Assembly (NCBI GenBank): GCA_028278645.1
Contig: JANQDZ010000004.1
Location: forward strand, 1 to 64,000
Source: Longimicrobiales bacterium
GTDB taxonomy: Bacteria > Gemmatimonadota > Gemmatimonadetes > Longimicrobiales > Gaopeijiaceae
Reading direction: 5' to 3'
Length of the DNA: 64,000 nt
The position numbers and the translations under genes are program-made. The notes beneath the pieces are model-generated. The model was given only the letters and a program-made list of their open reading frames with translations. It was not told the origin of the DNA and ran no database searches. Shown one piece after another: positions 17,251 through 26,018 of the stretch. Each line of letters opens with the position of its first letter. Within the stretch, counting starts at the first letter, position 1.

Positions 17251-17941
17251 CCCTGGCCCGGTTGGCCAGCCACATTGGAAGGTAGAGGAGGACGAAGAAG
17301 GACAACCCCAGCACCTCGAACACCAAGATATACCAGGGCCACTCCCCGATGAGGAATGGACTCTCCCCACCCGGCTTCCAGCAAACGAAGAAGTAGTTCG
17401 CGTTCAGAATGAGATTGATGATCGCAATTGGGATCATCATCAGATTTGTGATCAGGAAGACCTTCAGCCAGGACCACCTCCGGCATCGCATCCCGTCCAC
17501 GAACACCAACCAGAACACGTTCAACATGATGACGCCGTGGGAAAGGAAGTTCCAGAAAACGTCCAGTTCTCCCAGGCGCCACCTTGTATTGTCGGGGGTG
17601 AGGATGGCCTGTGTGGCAGCCGCAAGGACCCAGAAGTAAGCCACCTCGAACACGAGCTGCTTCCGGGAGAGAAGCGCCCACACACTCACCAGCATCCCCA
17701 GTGAGCAGAGGTGGAACGGCAGAGCGGTCTCGGCAGCCCACACCCCGTGGTATACACGCAAAAGGTCGTCGGCCAGCTCCTGGGCCAAGCTGAAGAAGGC
17801 CAATCCCAGGGCCACGCGTCGGCCTTGTTTTGGATCCAAACGACGGAGGCCCAGCCACAACACCACGATCCAAACGAGCACCGTCGCCCCCATGTAGAGG
17901 AGGTGCTTCGTTCCAAGGGTGTCGAAGGGGTAGCCGGTCAT
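17228..17941 (-). CDS. TIGR02206/YwaF-family integral membrane protein
   Basis: A 237-residue protein with six or seven transmembrane helices. It matches the YwaF/TIGR02206 pattern: a conserved HLCSLGM block after helix 2, a TPDNTRW loop, a FFLSHG-like WNFLSHGVIMLNV segment, and NANYFFVCWKPGG followed by W-P-W-Y near the end. The family's biochemical role is unknown. The start ATG at 17941 is read divergently from the GbsR-like regulator, with about 200 bp between them. Its last codons lie in the 41-bp tandem repeat shared with the converging TlpA-like gene. Confidence 0.85.
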   Translation of the reverse strand: MTGYPFDTLGTKHLLYMGATVLVWIVVLWLGLRRLDPKQGRRVALGLAFFSLAQELADDLLRVYHGVWAAETALPFHLCSLGMLVSVWALLSRKQLVFEVAYFWVLAAATQAILTPDNTRWRLGELDVFWNFLSHGVIMLNVFWLVFVDGMRCRRWSWLKVFLITNLMMIPIAIINLILNANYFFVCWKPGGESPFLIGEWPWYILVFEVLGLSFFVLLYLPMWLANRARDPQPVTA

Positions 17942-18094
17942 TGACCATCCGATCTGAGGGCATAGGCCGTCGGCTCGAACTGGCCGGAGAATCTGCCACA
18001 GCCGACACGGCTCGCCAAGATCTCAGAGTGCCTCGAACTTGCGGAACTCCTCCGGCCGAGAACTTCATTGACCATACGGCCCACACCCTTTTTA

Positions 18095-18126
18095 TTCAGA
18101 AAATACTGAACAAACAGAACATTCTG
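18095..18126. promoter_or_regulatory. Two adjacent inverted repeats upstream of the GbsR/MarR gene
   Basis: TTCAG-(6)-CTGAA at about 18095-18110 and CAGAA-CA-TTCTG at about 18115-18126 lie in an AT-rich patch just upstream of the Shine-Dalgarno AGGAGG and start codon. Position and symmetry suggest an autoregulatory operator for the GbsR/MarR-type regulator. Confidence 0.5.
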
Positions 18127-18143
18127 GATCAGGAGGATGTTTC

Positions 18144-18662
18144 ATGGACGCCGACACCCGCACCGAGTTTGTGGAATCTTGGGGTTCCATGGGTGTGATG
18201 TGGGGAATCAACCGGTCCATGGCCCGGATCCACGCCCTACTTTTGGCCACCAAAGAACCGCTCGGGCTCGAGGAGATCACCGACGAGCTCGGCATGAGCA
18301 GGGGAAACGCCAGCATGTGCCTGAAGGACCTCCGGCATTGGGGAGTGGTCAGGAGGGTGAATCTCACGGGGGAGCGGCGCGACTTCTACATCGCCGAGGA
18401 CGATCCCTGGTCCATGCTCTTCCGCATCGCGTCTCAGCGAAAAAAGCGGGAGTTCGACCCGGCCGTCACGGCCCTCCAGAAGGTTCTGGCCACCGCCGGC
18501 GAGGGGGACGATCTGGTGAGAGAGCGACTCGAGGACCTGGAAGAAATGCTCCGGGCCATGGACCGACTCCTCCAGCGGTTCCTGGCAAACGAAGGGGCCA
18601 GCCGTGGAATGCTGAAGTTCCTCTCGGCACAGATCCCGTACAGGGCCAAGCGGGAGGACTAG
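18144..18662 (+). CDS. GbsR/MarR-family transcriptional regulator
   Basis: A 172-residue winged-helix DNA-binding protein of the GbsR branch, whose members control osmolyte uptake and related transport genes. The winged helix occupies about 25-90, with recognition helix block MSRGNASMCLKDLRHWGVV, the diagnostic SRGN-x-S pattern of the family, and wing NLTGERRDFY. A helical C-terminal half (about 105-170) serves dimerisation. AGGAGG lies 7 bases before the ATG. It is divergent from the YwaF-like gene, which could be a target. The final codons and stop are part of an exact 29-bp tandem duplication. Confidence 0.88.
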   Translation: MDADTRTEFVESWGSMGVMWGINRSMARIHALLLATKEPLGLEEITDELGMSRGNASMCLKDLRHWGVVRRVNLTGERRDFYIAEDDPWSMLFRIASQRKKREFDPAVTALQKVLATAGEGDDLVRERLEDLEEMLRAMDRLLQRFLANEGASRGMLKFLSAQIPYRAKRED

Positions 18663-18709
18663 GGGGCCGCCGAACCGCCGGGGAGGACTAGGGGGCCGCC
18701 GAACCGCCG
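18652..18709. repeat. Exact 29-bp tandem duplication at the 3' end of the GbsR gene
   Basis: Two identical 29-bp units (18652-18680 and 18681-18709), each beginning GGGAGGACTAGGGGG. The first includes the last codons and TAG stop of the regulator gene; the second is non-coding. Identity of the copies suggests a recent slippage or duplication event. Confidence 0.85.
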
Positions 18710-18758
18710 GATCGGCGAACCGGAGTGACCTCGAACCCGGCCTGGCCCCCGGCCCTCG

Positions 18759-19547
18759 TCAACGTCCGGGTTCCAGCATTTCCAAGGATCTCATCGCTGC
18801 CTCATACCCCTCCTGGACGATCTCCGGAATATGCCGGAGCTCCGTGGAGCTGAACCGGTAAAGGTCCGGCGCGATGAGGAGGTCCACGTCCTCCACAACC
18901 TGCCGGGACCCCTGGACCAACACGATGTCCACGGAGTTCTTTATGAGGTTCACGAGGGTTTTGGGGCGCTGAAATGTCATTCCGATGAAGGCGTCAACAG
19001 CGATGATACGCTCCACGCCCCAAGACTTGAGGGGCGAAACCGGCAGATGCTCCGTTAACCCCCCATCGACGAGGAGCTTTCCTTCCCACTCCACCGGAAG
19101 GAAGATCCCCGGGAAGCAGGCACTGGCAGAAGCGGCCTCAGCCAGGTCCCCGGAGGTCAGGACAACTTTCTCACCCGTACTGATGTCCGTGGTCACCAAG
19201 GCCGTCGAAATGGCGGCGTCCTCGATCCTCGCGTCGCCGAAGCGCGCCCTCAGCGTGGCCCGGAGTCGATCCTGTGAAAAGAGGCCCAGCCGGGAAGGAG
19301 ACGGGCGGGCCAGATCCTTCCAGCGTAACCCCTCGGCAATCGCCTGGATCTCCTTCCCCGAGCACCCGGAGGCATAAAAGGCGGCGACCAACGCCCCGAT
19401 GCTGGTCCCCGCAAGGTGGGTGACCCGGATACCACATTCGTCCAGGGCCTGGAGGACCCCGATGTGGGCGCACCCCAGCACGGCCCCACCGGAAAGGGCC
19501 AACCCCAGCGTCGGCTGGTGGGTATCCGTCCCAGGATCCATCCCCAC
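18759..19547 (-). CDS. Patatin-like phospholipase / RssA-type hydrolase
   Basis: A 262-residue patatin-fold lipid acyl hydrolase with a Ser-Asp dyad. The oxyanion loop is SGGAVLGCAHIG, the nucleophile elbow is GTSIG (Ser46 or close), and the catalytic Asp lies in DGGLTEHLP. The size and motif order match short bacterial patatins such as RssA, without signal peptide or outer-membrane domain, so it is probably cytosolic or membrane-associated. It starts 2 bp after the stop of the M28-type peptidase gene, which indicates co-transcription. The endogenous substrate is unknown. Confidence 0.9.
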   Translation of the reverse strand: MGMDPGTDTHQPTLGLALSGGAVLGCAHIGVLQALDECGIRVTHLAGTSIGALVAAFYASGCSGKEIQAIAEGLRWKDLARPSPSRLGLFSQDRLRATLRARFGDARIEDAAISTALVTTDISTGEKVVLTSGDLAEAASASACFPGIFLPVEWEGKLLVDGGLTEHLPVSPLKSWGVERIIAVDAFIGMTFQRPKTLVNLIKNSVDIVLVQGSRQVVEDVDLLIAPDLYRFSSTELRHIPEIVQEGYEAAMRSLEMLEPGR

Positions 19548-19549
19548 GC

Positions 19550-21718
19550 CTACCTCGAACCCCCGATCTCCACCCAGCCGATCTCTTCCAAGACCTCCAG
19601 GTATCGTGCAACCAGCGCAACGTCGAGCTCCGCGCCGGTGCTGGCGGCCACCCGATCCCGAATGGTCAAAATCGATCGTTCCCCATTCACCCAGTTGGAG
19701 ATCTGGCTGGTTTGGGCGTTGGAGAGACCGAGCTCGTTCAGGATGCCTGGGTTATCTCGGAAGTAGGCCTGAGCCGGTGGGAACCGCCCCATGTTGAACT
19801 CTTGCCCGCGAATGCCCGTTGCCAGACGGGGGATCCTGGAGTCCAAGGCGGTCTCCTCCCCGGTAGGCCCTGGCAGTTCCAGGCCCCCGGGAGAATCCGG
19901 GTCGGCAGCCTGGAGGACAAAACCTCGAAGGGCTTCGCCATAGACTGCCCAGGACTCCAACTCGTCATCCACCAGTCGGGCGGCCGTTCGACTGCCGCTG
20001 TGGATGTCATGGATGGACCGAACGGCGTCCCGCTCCCGCTCGACGGCCGCCTCGATGATCTTCACAGCCAGGGCGCCGGCCTCCCGGTCACCCGTTCCAC
20101 CCCCCTCCAGGACCTCCAAGGCTCTCGGGATCCCCCGCTCCGCCACCCGGTGGTACCCGAAATCCGCAACCGCCGTCAGGAGGTCCGGCAGCATTTCGTC
20201 GGTGAGGTTGGCGGAAACCCACGCGGTGGATGCCCCAATGAAGGCCACCCGCTTCATCTCAGTGGGGTCCCCTTTGTCGGGGGTATCCGTATCTGCGTGA
20301 TACCACTGATCGGGCCAGGTGAAAAACTCGATTCCGGGCACGGCCACGGATGAGTTGTTGAAAACAATGTGGTCGCTTCCACCGGTAGCCTCGTGGATGA
20401 AGTACCGGAAGGCATCCCTTGACCCGTTCTTCTCCCACATGGGAATCGGGAAATACTGTCCACCCGGCCGCCCTCGAGGGGCCCCGGGCAAGTACACGAT
20501 GTCATTGGTTCGCCAGACGTAGTTCAGAACCGCCGCCGCGAGGCCGTCATAGTAAGAAGCCAGCTGGGCCGGGGTTTCGCTCATGGTGAACCAGCTGTTG
20601 GCGTTTCGAAGGCCCTCGCTCACCATGTCCATGTTGATGTTGATGGACCATTTCTCCACCAACGACGGATCCCTTCGGATGAACTCGTAGGTTCCTGAAA
20701 TCTCGTTGGGCCAGATGAAATGGATGGTCCGTCTGGGCTGAGGAAGTTGGCCCGATTCGATGAGATGGTGGAGTGCCCGGACGATCTCGAGCTGGATGGC
20801 CGGCCCACCCATGTTGTCGTTCGCTCCCCGTTTGGTATAACCCTCGAAGAGGTGGGCTGTGAAGACCACGCCGGGTAATTCCGGCTCCGTGCCGGGAATC
20901 CAGGCATAGACGGTTTCGAACCGGTTCGGGAAGGTCTCCATCACAGCGCTGGCCTTCACCGGAATCTCCATGCCCCTCTGAACGTCTTCCAGCATCTCCG
21001 ACCATTGGCGCCACGATACCGTCAGGCCCAAACGCAGGTTCTCGCCCTGACCGTAGCTCCCCCTGGCATACACGACCTGATCGGGGTCGAAATAGCGTTC
21101 CCGCGAGCTGAAGCTGATGACGGCCTGGACCCCCGCCCGGTCCAGGATCTCGAACATGGGTCCCCGGGGGTGGGTCCACATGAGCGCCACGTTCCCCCGG
21201 TACGCCTCCGGATGCGCGGAAACCGCCTCCTCGAAAGCCGACAGATCCTCTTGCGGCACCTCAGGAACATAGATGAGGGAACCCTCCACCTCCCCCGTCT
21301 GACTGCCGCTCGCCACCAAGGCCGCGTCGGCTGGGATCCTGGCAATGCGTCGACCCCCGATCCAGAGGTCACCGGACATGGGATACGCGAAGGTCCCCGG
21401 CGCTTCGTATCGGTCGAACCGAACGGTCTCGATGCCGTAGGCCCGGGCCAGACGATAAATCTCTTCGGACTCGTAGAAGTTGTTCTCCCCCGTCAGCTCA
21501 CCGCGGACCCTGAGCCAGGGGGCTCCGGCCAACTTCACCATGTTGTCGAACGCCAACTGGCCACTGATCTCGTTCGAGAACAGCTCGATGGCGGCGTCCG
21601 AGAGCGGCGTCTTGAGGGGTTGGGAGCGCTGGGCAACCAACCGGTCCAGAGGGGAGAAGAAGGGGATGGAAAGAAGAACAAAAACACCGAGGAGGAATCC
21701 GACGCGATGGGGGCGCAT
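19550..21718 (-). CDS. Exported M28-type peptidase, long form
   Basis: A 722-residue secreted protein (signal sequence within the first 30 residues) with an M28 zinc-peptidase core. A PA-like segment covers about 110-230. Metal-ligand blocks are visible: His in FTAHLFEGYTKRGANDNMGG with Asp in ANDN, a Glu in WPNEISGTYE, Asp in NINMDMVSEG, and His in QWYHADTDTPDKGD. In the third block the usual EE is NE, so the general base may be the single Glu. The C-terminal 200 residues form an extra helical region seen in DUF4910-like relatives. Upstream of the patatin gene by 2 bp. Substrates are probably peptides. Confidence 0.85.
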   Translation of the reverse strand: MRPHRVGFLLGVFVLLSIPFFSPLDRLVAQRSQPLKTPLSDAAIELFSNEISGQLAFDNMVKLAGAPWLRVRGELTGENNFYESEEIYRLARAYGIETVRFDRYEAPGTFAYPMSGDLWIGGRRIARIPADAALVASGSQTGEVEGSLIYVPEVPQEDLSAFEEAVSAHPEAYRGNVALMWTHPRGPMFEILDRAGVQAVISFSSRERYFDPDQVVYARGSYGQGENLRLGLTVSWRQWSEMLEDVQRGMEIPVKASAVMETFPNRFETVYAWIPGTEPELPGVVFTAHLFEGYTKRGANDNMGGPAIQLEIVRALHHLIESGQLPQPRRTIHFIWPNEISGTYEFIRRDPSLVEKWSININMDMVSEGLRNANSWFTMSETPAQLASYYDGLAAAVLNYVWRTNDIVYLPGAPRGRPGGQYFPIPMWEKNGSRDAFRYFIHEATGGSDHIVFNNSSVAVPGIEFFTWPDQWYHADTDTPDKGDPTEMKRVAFIGASTAWVSANLTDEMLPDLLTAVADFGYHRVAERGIPRALEVLEGGGTGDREAGALAVKIIEAAVERERDAVRSIHDIHSGSRTAARLVDDELESWAVYGEALRGFVLQAADPDSPGGLELPGPTGEETALDSRIPRLATGIRGQEFNMGRFPPAQAYFRDNPGILNELGLSNAQTSQISNWVNGERSILTIRDRVAASTGAELDVALVARYLEVLEEIGWVEIGGSR

Positions 21719-21806
21719 GGGGGCATCTCCCTGAATGGCCTGATTTGAACCTGCAATCAGGGCAATCTAGGGGATCTGTTTCCAGATGGCTCGGGGGGAA
21801 GGGGAG

Positions 21807-21847
21807 AAAAAGGAACGAGGGCCCGGGAGACGTTTCCCGGACCCTCG
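21807..21847 (-). terminator. Intrinsic terminator of the TPR gene
   Basis: Stem 21816-21828 with 21835-21847 (13 bp, one mismatch), followed on the minus strand by a T-run (21807-21811). It lies 24 bp beyond the TPR gene stop and before the M28-type gene. Confidence 0.65.
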
Positions 21848-21870
21848 CGTCGGGACCTCAGCACCGTGGG

Positions 21871-24225
21871 TCAGGCAGCATCGCGACCCACCGCAACAAG
21901 TTTGGCCCTGAGCTCTCCGACCCGGGGCTGGAGGGCAGGATCCGCCCCGGACCACAGATCGTACAGCCACTGGTAATAATCCCCGGCCCTCTCGGGTTGC
22001 CCGAGGGCCTCATACGACCGGCCCAAGCCCCACAACACCCGATGGAGCTTGGTGTTGTCCTGCTGTGACCGGAAGAGGCCATCGGCCTCCAAGTATTCCT
22101 CATAGGCTGCCACAGCCGAGTCGGGCATGGCAGCTGCCTCGAAAGCTTCGCCCAACTCGGGCATTCCGCAGAAGTAACACTTCGGAGCCAGGGCTCGGCC
22201 CTCGTTATACATGCGGACAGCCTCCTCAGGGTTTCCTTCTACCAGGGCGATGGCCCCTTGGACAAATCTGATTCCCGCCTCCCGGAGTTCTCCATACTTG
22301 GCGTCGTCGGCAGTGCCAGGGCCGGCTTCGGAGAACGCGGCCAGCAGTCTTCGAGCAACCTCCGGCCTGCCGGCTTGGGCATACAGACCTGCAATCTCCA
22401 GCCAGGCCTCTGCGTCCGGCTCCACGTCCTGAATGGCAGGGCTCTCCATGGCCTGATCGAGGATCTGAACAGCCCCCTCCGGATCATCGAGGAAATGCAG
22501 TTGGATCGTGGCCGTCCCGAAGGGTTCGAAAAGGGATTCGGGGAACTCGATGAAACGGCCTCCCTCTTCGGTCTGCATCTCAAAAGCCCGGAGGACCCGC
22601 TCTCCTGCTTCAGCCACACGTCCCCTGATCATGGCGTAGCTGGCCAGTTCGGCCTCGGCCCACATCTGCATTCGGGGATTCCCCTCCAATCGGTCCACCA
22701 GGTTCCGAACCATCCCCTCTGCCGCGTCGTAATCGAACTGCGCGCTGGCCATTGCCGCCGAGTACTGGACGGCCTGAGGATGGTTGGGATAGGCCTCCCT
22801 GAAGCGAGTCAACACCGATGAGGCGGAATCCGCCTGCCCCAGCTCGAAGAGCGTGAAGACCGCGTTGGTATAGCTAACGGCCGGGGCGTGGCCTCGATCG
22901 ATTGCCGCCAGATAGAGATCGGCGGCTTTCTGCATCTCATCCTGCTCACCATAAAGGACCGCCAGGTTGTTCCCGGCGATGCCGTCGGTGGGATAGATGG
23001 CCAGAACATCCTCGTAAGCCTCCACGGCCGCGTCGAAATCCTCCGTCACGTAGGTATGGTACGCGGCCTCTGCCAGGAGCCTTTCCCTGTCCGGGAGCCG
23101 GTCCCGGCCTTCGTAAGCTTTGGTGAAAGCCGCACTAGCCTCGTCCCTGTTCCTGGATTGGTTGGAGAGGAGGACGCCCAGCTTCCGGTAAGCCATGGCG
23201 AAGGTGGAATCCAGGGTGATGGCCTCCCCGATCAAGGCCTCTGCTGTAGCCACGTCCCCCATGTCCAGAGCCCATTCTGCCTGCACGTACTTCCTGAGGG
23301 CTTCGATGGACCCCGTTGTCACCTCGCCCAGTGGCGGGTCGCCCTGAATGCTCTTCAGAGACTCACCGATCCTCACTCTGAGCTGCGCCGAAAGCCGGTC
23401 GACGGCGTCAGGTACGGCGTCGATGGTCCGGGCCGTTTCCCTCAGCGCCACAAGCATCTCACCCGACCCGGCTGCCACCAGCCGAGTTGAGACCACGGCC
23501 CCGGGCCCCAATGGGAGGACCTCTCCTGAGACCACCGCTTTCACCCCTTCCCGCTGGGCGAGCTCCATGGCCACGTCGTGGGTTATGGGAGCCGTCGGAT
23601 CCATTTCCATCCGGACCAGTGCCGGGGAGAGCTCCGACCGGCTCAGGAGATGAATTGAGGTGGATTGGCTCAGGTCGATTCGGAACAGGGCGGCCACCGT
23701 TTCCCCCAGGGCCTCATCGGACGTCCGGTCCTCAAAATCCGCCAGAATGAGATTCTCGTTCGATTCGAAGACACCGCTGGCCAACAAAGATCCAAACGGC
23801 CCGATCCCGGCCGACCTGAGTCCCGAGTACCCGGCCGATCCCAGTACGAGGAGTCCTCCCATGACCGCACCACCCACCAGAGCGTTCCGCCAGGTAAAGA
23901 CATTGTTTAGGGCATCCCTGACAGGGCGGCTCTCCAGAGGTCTCCAGGAGGAGAGGGAGGCATCGGCACCATCGCCGGGATCACGGAAATCCGCCGGGAG
24001 GACGCTTCTTTTGAGCCCCCCCTGGGTGAGAGTGGTCAGAAGGAGTACGGGGAAACCCAGCAGCACGACCACGACGATGGCCGGCCCGAACCAGAGTGGG
24101 AGACCGATCAACCCCTCGAGGGTCTCCGCAAGCTGGAGGATGATCCATGCTACCACGGTGTAGCTCCCCATCACCTGCCAGACGGAGCGCCGGTGGATCT
24201 CGCCGATTAGTCCGCTGAGCCGCAT
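21871..24225 (-). CDS. Membrane-anchored tetratricopeptide-repeat protein
   Basis: A 784-residue protein. The N-terminus holds two closely spaced helices (WQVMGSYTVVAWIILQLAET and FGPAIVVVVLLGFPVLLL) and a third near residue 120 (VGGAVMGGLLVLGSAGY). A periplasmic alpha/beta region at about 150-290 (VAALFRIDLSQSTSIHLLSRSEL, MALVALRETARTIDAV) resembles the FlgO-like domain of TPR-type signalling proteins. The rest is a chain of about ten TPRs. The same N-terminus occurs in adenylate-cyclase-like and TPR proteins of Gemmatimonadota and related groups. AGGGGG precedes ATG 24225. It probably acts as a scaffold; no catalytic domain is visible. Confidence 0.8.
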   Translation of the reverse strand: MRLSGLIGEIHRRSVWQVMGSYTVVAWIILQLAETLEGLIGLPLWFGPAIVVVVLLGFPVLLLTTLTQGGLKRSVLPADFRDPGDGADASLSSWRPLESRPVRDALNNVFTWRNALVGGAVMGGLLVLGSAGYSGLRSAGIGPFGSLLASGVFESNENLILADFEDRTSDEALGETVAALFRIDLSQSTSIHLLSRSELSPALVRMEMDPTAPITHDVAMELAQREGVKAVVSGEVLPLGPGAVVSTRLVAAGSGEMLVALRETARTIDAVPDAVDRLSAQLRVRIGESLKSIQGDPPLGEVTTGSIEALRKYVQAEWALDMGDVATAEALIGEAITLDSTFAMAYRKLGVLLSNQSRNRDEASAAFTKAYEGRDRLPDRERLLAEAAYHTYVTEDFDAAVEAYEDVLAIYPTDGIAGNNLAVLYGEQDEMQKAADLYLAAIDRGHAPAVSYTNAVFTLFELGQADSASSVLTRFREAYPNHPQAVQYSAAMASAQFDYDAAEGMVRNLVDRLEGNPRMQMWAEAELASYAMIRGRVAEAGERVLRAFEMQTEEGGRFIEFPESLFEPFGTATIQLHFLDDPEGAVQILDQAMESPAIQDVEPDAEAWLEIAGLYAQAGRPEVARRLLAAFSEAGPGTADDAKYGELREAGIRFVQGAIALVEGNPEEAVRMYNEGRALAPKCYFCGMPELGEAFEAAAMPDSAVAAYEEYLEADGLFRSQQDNTKLHRVLWGLGRSYEALGQPERAGDYYQWLYDLWSGADPALQPRVGELRAKLVAVGRDAA

Positions 24226-24335
24226 CGTGACCCCCTCTCCAAGCTGCTCCTCGCTTACCGAAGGTCGGGACGGTTCCGAAAATTTTTCTGAAAGAAAATG
24301 CCCTTTCGAATCCCCCTCGACATCGGGAATCCTCT

Positions 24336-24359
24336 AAAAAGAGGGGCCGATTTCGGCCC
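24336..24359 (-). terminator. Second hairpin with minus-strand T-run
   Basis: Perfect 7-bp inverted repeat GGGCCGA/TCGGCCC at 24344-24359 with minus-strand T-run at 24336-24340. It sits upstream of the TPR gene and downstream of the small zinc protein gene. Confidence 0.4.
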
Positions 24360-24496
24360 AAGGCCGAGGTTCGGGTTTTGGGGGGAAGCAAAAAGGACGT
24401 CAGGCCGCCCGTGTCACATCTCTAATACGTATGGGATGCGGATTTGTGTCGGTTGGTTGCACTGGGCCGGTTCTGGCCCTGCTTCCGGAGGGGTGG

Positions 24497-24533
24497 AAAA
24501 AGAGCCGCCGGGGCGGTGTGGTCCGCCGCCCCG
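24497..24533 (-). terminator. Terminator after the small zinc protein gene
   Basis: Stem CGGGGCGG/CCGCCCCG (24509-24516 with 24526-24533), then a T5 run on the minus strand at 24497-24501. It lies about 57 bp beyond the stop at 24590. The remaining gap, about 24226-24589, holds the probable promoter of the TPR gene and nothing else recognised. Confidence 0.55.
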
Positions 24534-24589
24534 AACAGCTGGTATTCCCTGCTCTTTCGACCGCCTTTGAAGCTGGCGGCCTCCCCTCC

Positions 24590-24790
24590 TCAATCCCCGG
24601 TATCGGCGGCTTCGAAGCCGGCGGCACCCGGTAGGACTTCAGCGAGCTTCGTCGGATCATGGATCAGGATCGGCAGGTGCTGGGGGCAGATGAATAGGTC
24701 CGACCCTTGGTAGCGGAACGAGATCAAGGGGATCTCGTCGGAGGTCCTTTTGCAGACCAAGCAGTGTGCGTTGTCGGCGGTCATGGTCAC
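24590..24790 (-). CDS. Small conserved zinc-binding-type protein
   Basis: A 66-residue protein with a CxxC pair (HCLVCKR) and a second pair CPQH, spaced 22 residues apart: a treble-clef-like or zinc-ribbon arrangement. The stretch ICPQHLPILIHDPTKLAEVLPGA looks like a conserved small-protein family, in which the metal site is followed by a LIHDP motif. The coding sequence has a clear start and is followed by a strong terminator. No function is known. Cytosolic, no signal. The last residues (GFEAADTGD) are less likely to be conserved. Confidence 0.7.
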   Translation of the reverse strand: MTMTADNAHCLVCKRTSDEIPLISFRYQGSDLFICPQHLPILIHDPTKLAEVLPGAAGFEAADTGD

Positions 24791-24851
24791 CTCGTCTCGA
24801 TTCTGGGAGTCTCTGGTCGGCTGCGGGAATCGGAAAAAAACGACGGACGAA

Positions 24852-25820
24852 TCAATAAGAGACCGGCTTCGAACGCAAGGACTTCACGGCATCGCCCTTG
24901 ATCTCTAAAACTTCGGTGCGCCCGCCGTAATGGGCGGACATCCCTACGTCGACGCACCACAACCGACCTCCACAGTAGGCGGTGATCCCGGCGTCCTGGA
25001 CCGTGTGGCCCACGACCATCCGCTCCAACCCGAGCCGGTCCAGGACCAACTCGAGGGTGTCACAAGCCGCCACGCTCGGCTCTCCGGAATAGGCGCGGTT
25101 CCACACCGGACTCGAGTCACCACGGATCCACTTTGGTTGCGGAGACTCCGCCAGCAACCAAGCCCGGACATCGGAGTTCATCCGGTCCAACCCCAACTCC
25201 ACGTGGTAGGGGAGAACCCCTGCATGGGTGAAAACGGTCTCTCCCAGCACCAGGGTAAGGGGTTGTTCTGCGACCCGCTTGGCCATCGGGCCACCGGGTC
25301 GAAAAGCAGCCGCCCTGGACCGATGGGCCGGGTCCAGGGAGGCCATGACCGAATCGGCGAGGTCCACTTCAGCCTCACCGGCGAAATCCGCGAGTCCGCC
25401 TTCGGTCACATATCTGAAGTCCAGATAAGAATTCATGAGCTCGTGATTGCCGCTCAGCACATGTACGGCACCCCCTGCCGCAGCCGCCTCGTCCCTTAGC
25501 CTGTCGAACAGCGCCATGATCCTCGACTCGTCGTCGCCACGGTCGAGAATATCACCGGTTTGCACGACGACGAGGTTTCCACCGATCCACTGATCGGTCT
25601 CACCGATGGCCCCTGCCAACTGGAGGGCGGCCCGGGCGGCGGCCAGGTCCCCATGCAGGTCCCCGATGGCCACGATGCGTTGTTCTGGCTCCTCGGCTTC
25701 GGCCGCGACTTTTCCGTCGGTCTCCTGGCAAGCCAGAGGCAGAACCCCGAGCAGGAGGAGGGTAGGTATGCGGAGGATACCGGTAGGAAAGGAGTTACCC
25801 GATCGATCCATGGTGGTCAT
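24852..25820 (-). CDS. Lipoprotein PPP-type metallophosphoesterase
   Basis: A 322-residue calcineurin-like phosphoesterase with a lipobox (LLLLGVLPLAC). Metal-binding motifs are in standard order: GDLHGD, GDILDRGDDE, GNHELMN, then VVGHTVQDAG and a final C-terminal H in DVGMSAHYGG. These match the Shewanella-like, serine/threonine-phosphatase-related branch of PPP enzymes. It is exported, so it is likely to hydrolyse extracytoplasmic phosphate esters or phosphoproteins. The start at 25820 is tentative; ATG 25811 is also possible. An upstream in-frame extension to 25913 has no signal-like sequence and is less likely. It is transcribed divergently from the NTF2-like gene. Confidence 0.85.
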   Translation of the reverse strand: MTTMDRSGNSFPTGILRIPTLLLLGVLPLACQETDGKVAAEAEEPEQRIVAIGDLHGDLAAARAALQLAGAIGETDQWIGGNLVVVQTGDILDRGDDESRIMALFDRLRDEAAAAGGAVHVLSGNHELMNSYLDFRYVTEGGLADFAGEAEVDLADSVMASLDPAHRSRAAAFRPGGPMAKRVAEQPLTLVLGETVFTHAGVLPYHVELGLDRMNSDVRAWLLAESPQPKWIRGDSSPVWNRAYSGEPSVAACDTLELVLDRLGLERMVVGHTVQDAGITAYCGGRLWCVDVGMSAHYGGRTEVLEIKGDAVKSLRSKPVSY

Positions 25821-26018
25821 TGATCCAAAAGTGGGGGACGAAAATACTCCGGAAGTATAACCCCCCAACAAAAAGCCGGAAGGAAGTGGGATCTGTTTCC
25901 CCCTTTTCTCCACCGAGCTATGCGGCCGGAGATGGAAGAGAGTAGGTTGCCGGTGGCTCGGAGCCGAAGGGCGGCACCGGGCCTCGGTTCCTACCCCCCG
26001 GACGAAGAGGGCGGAAGA

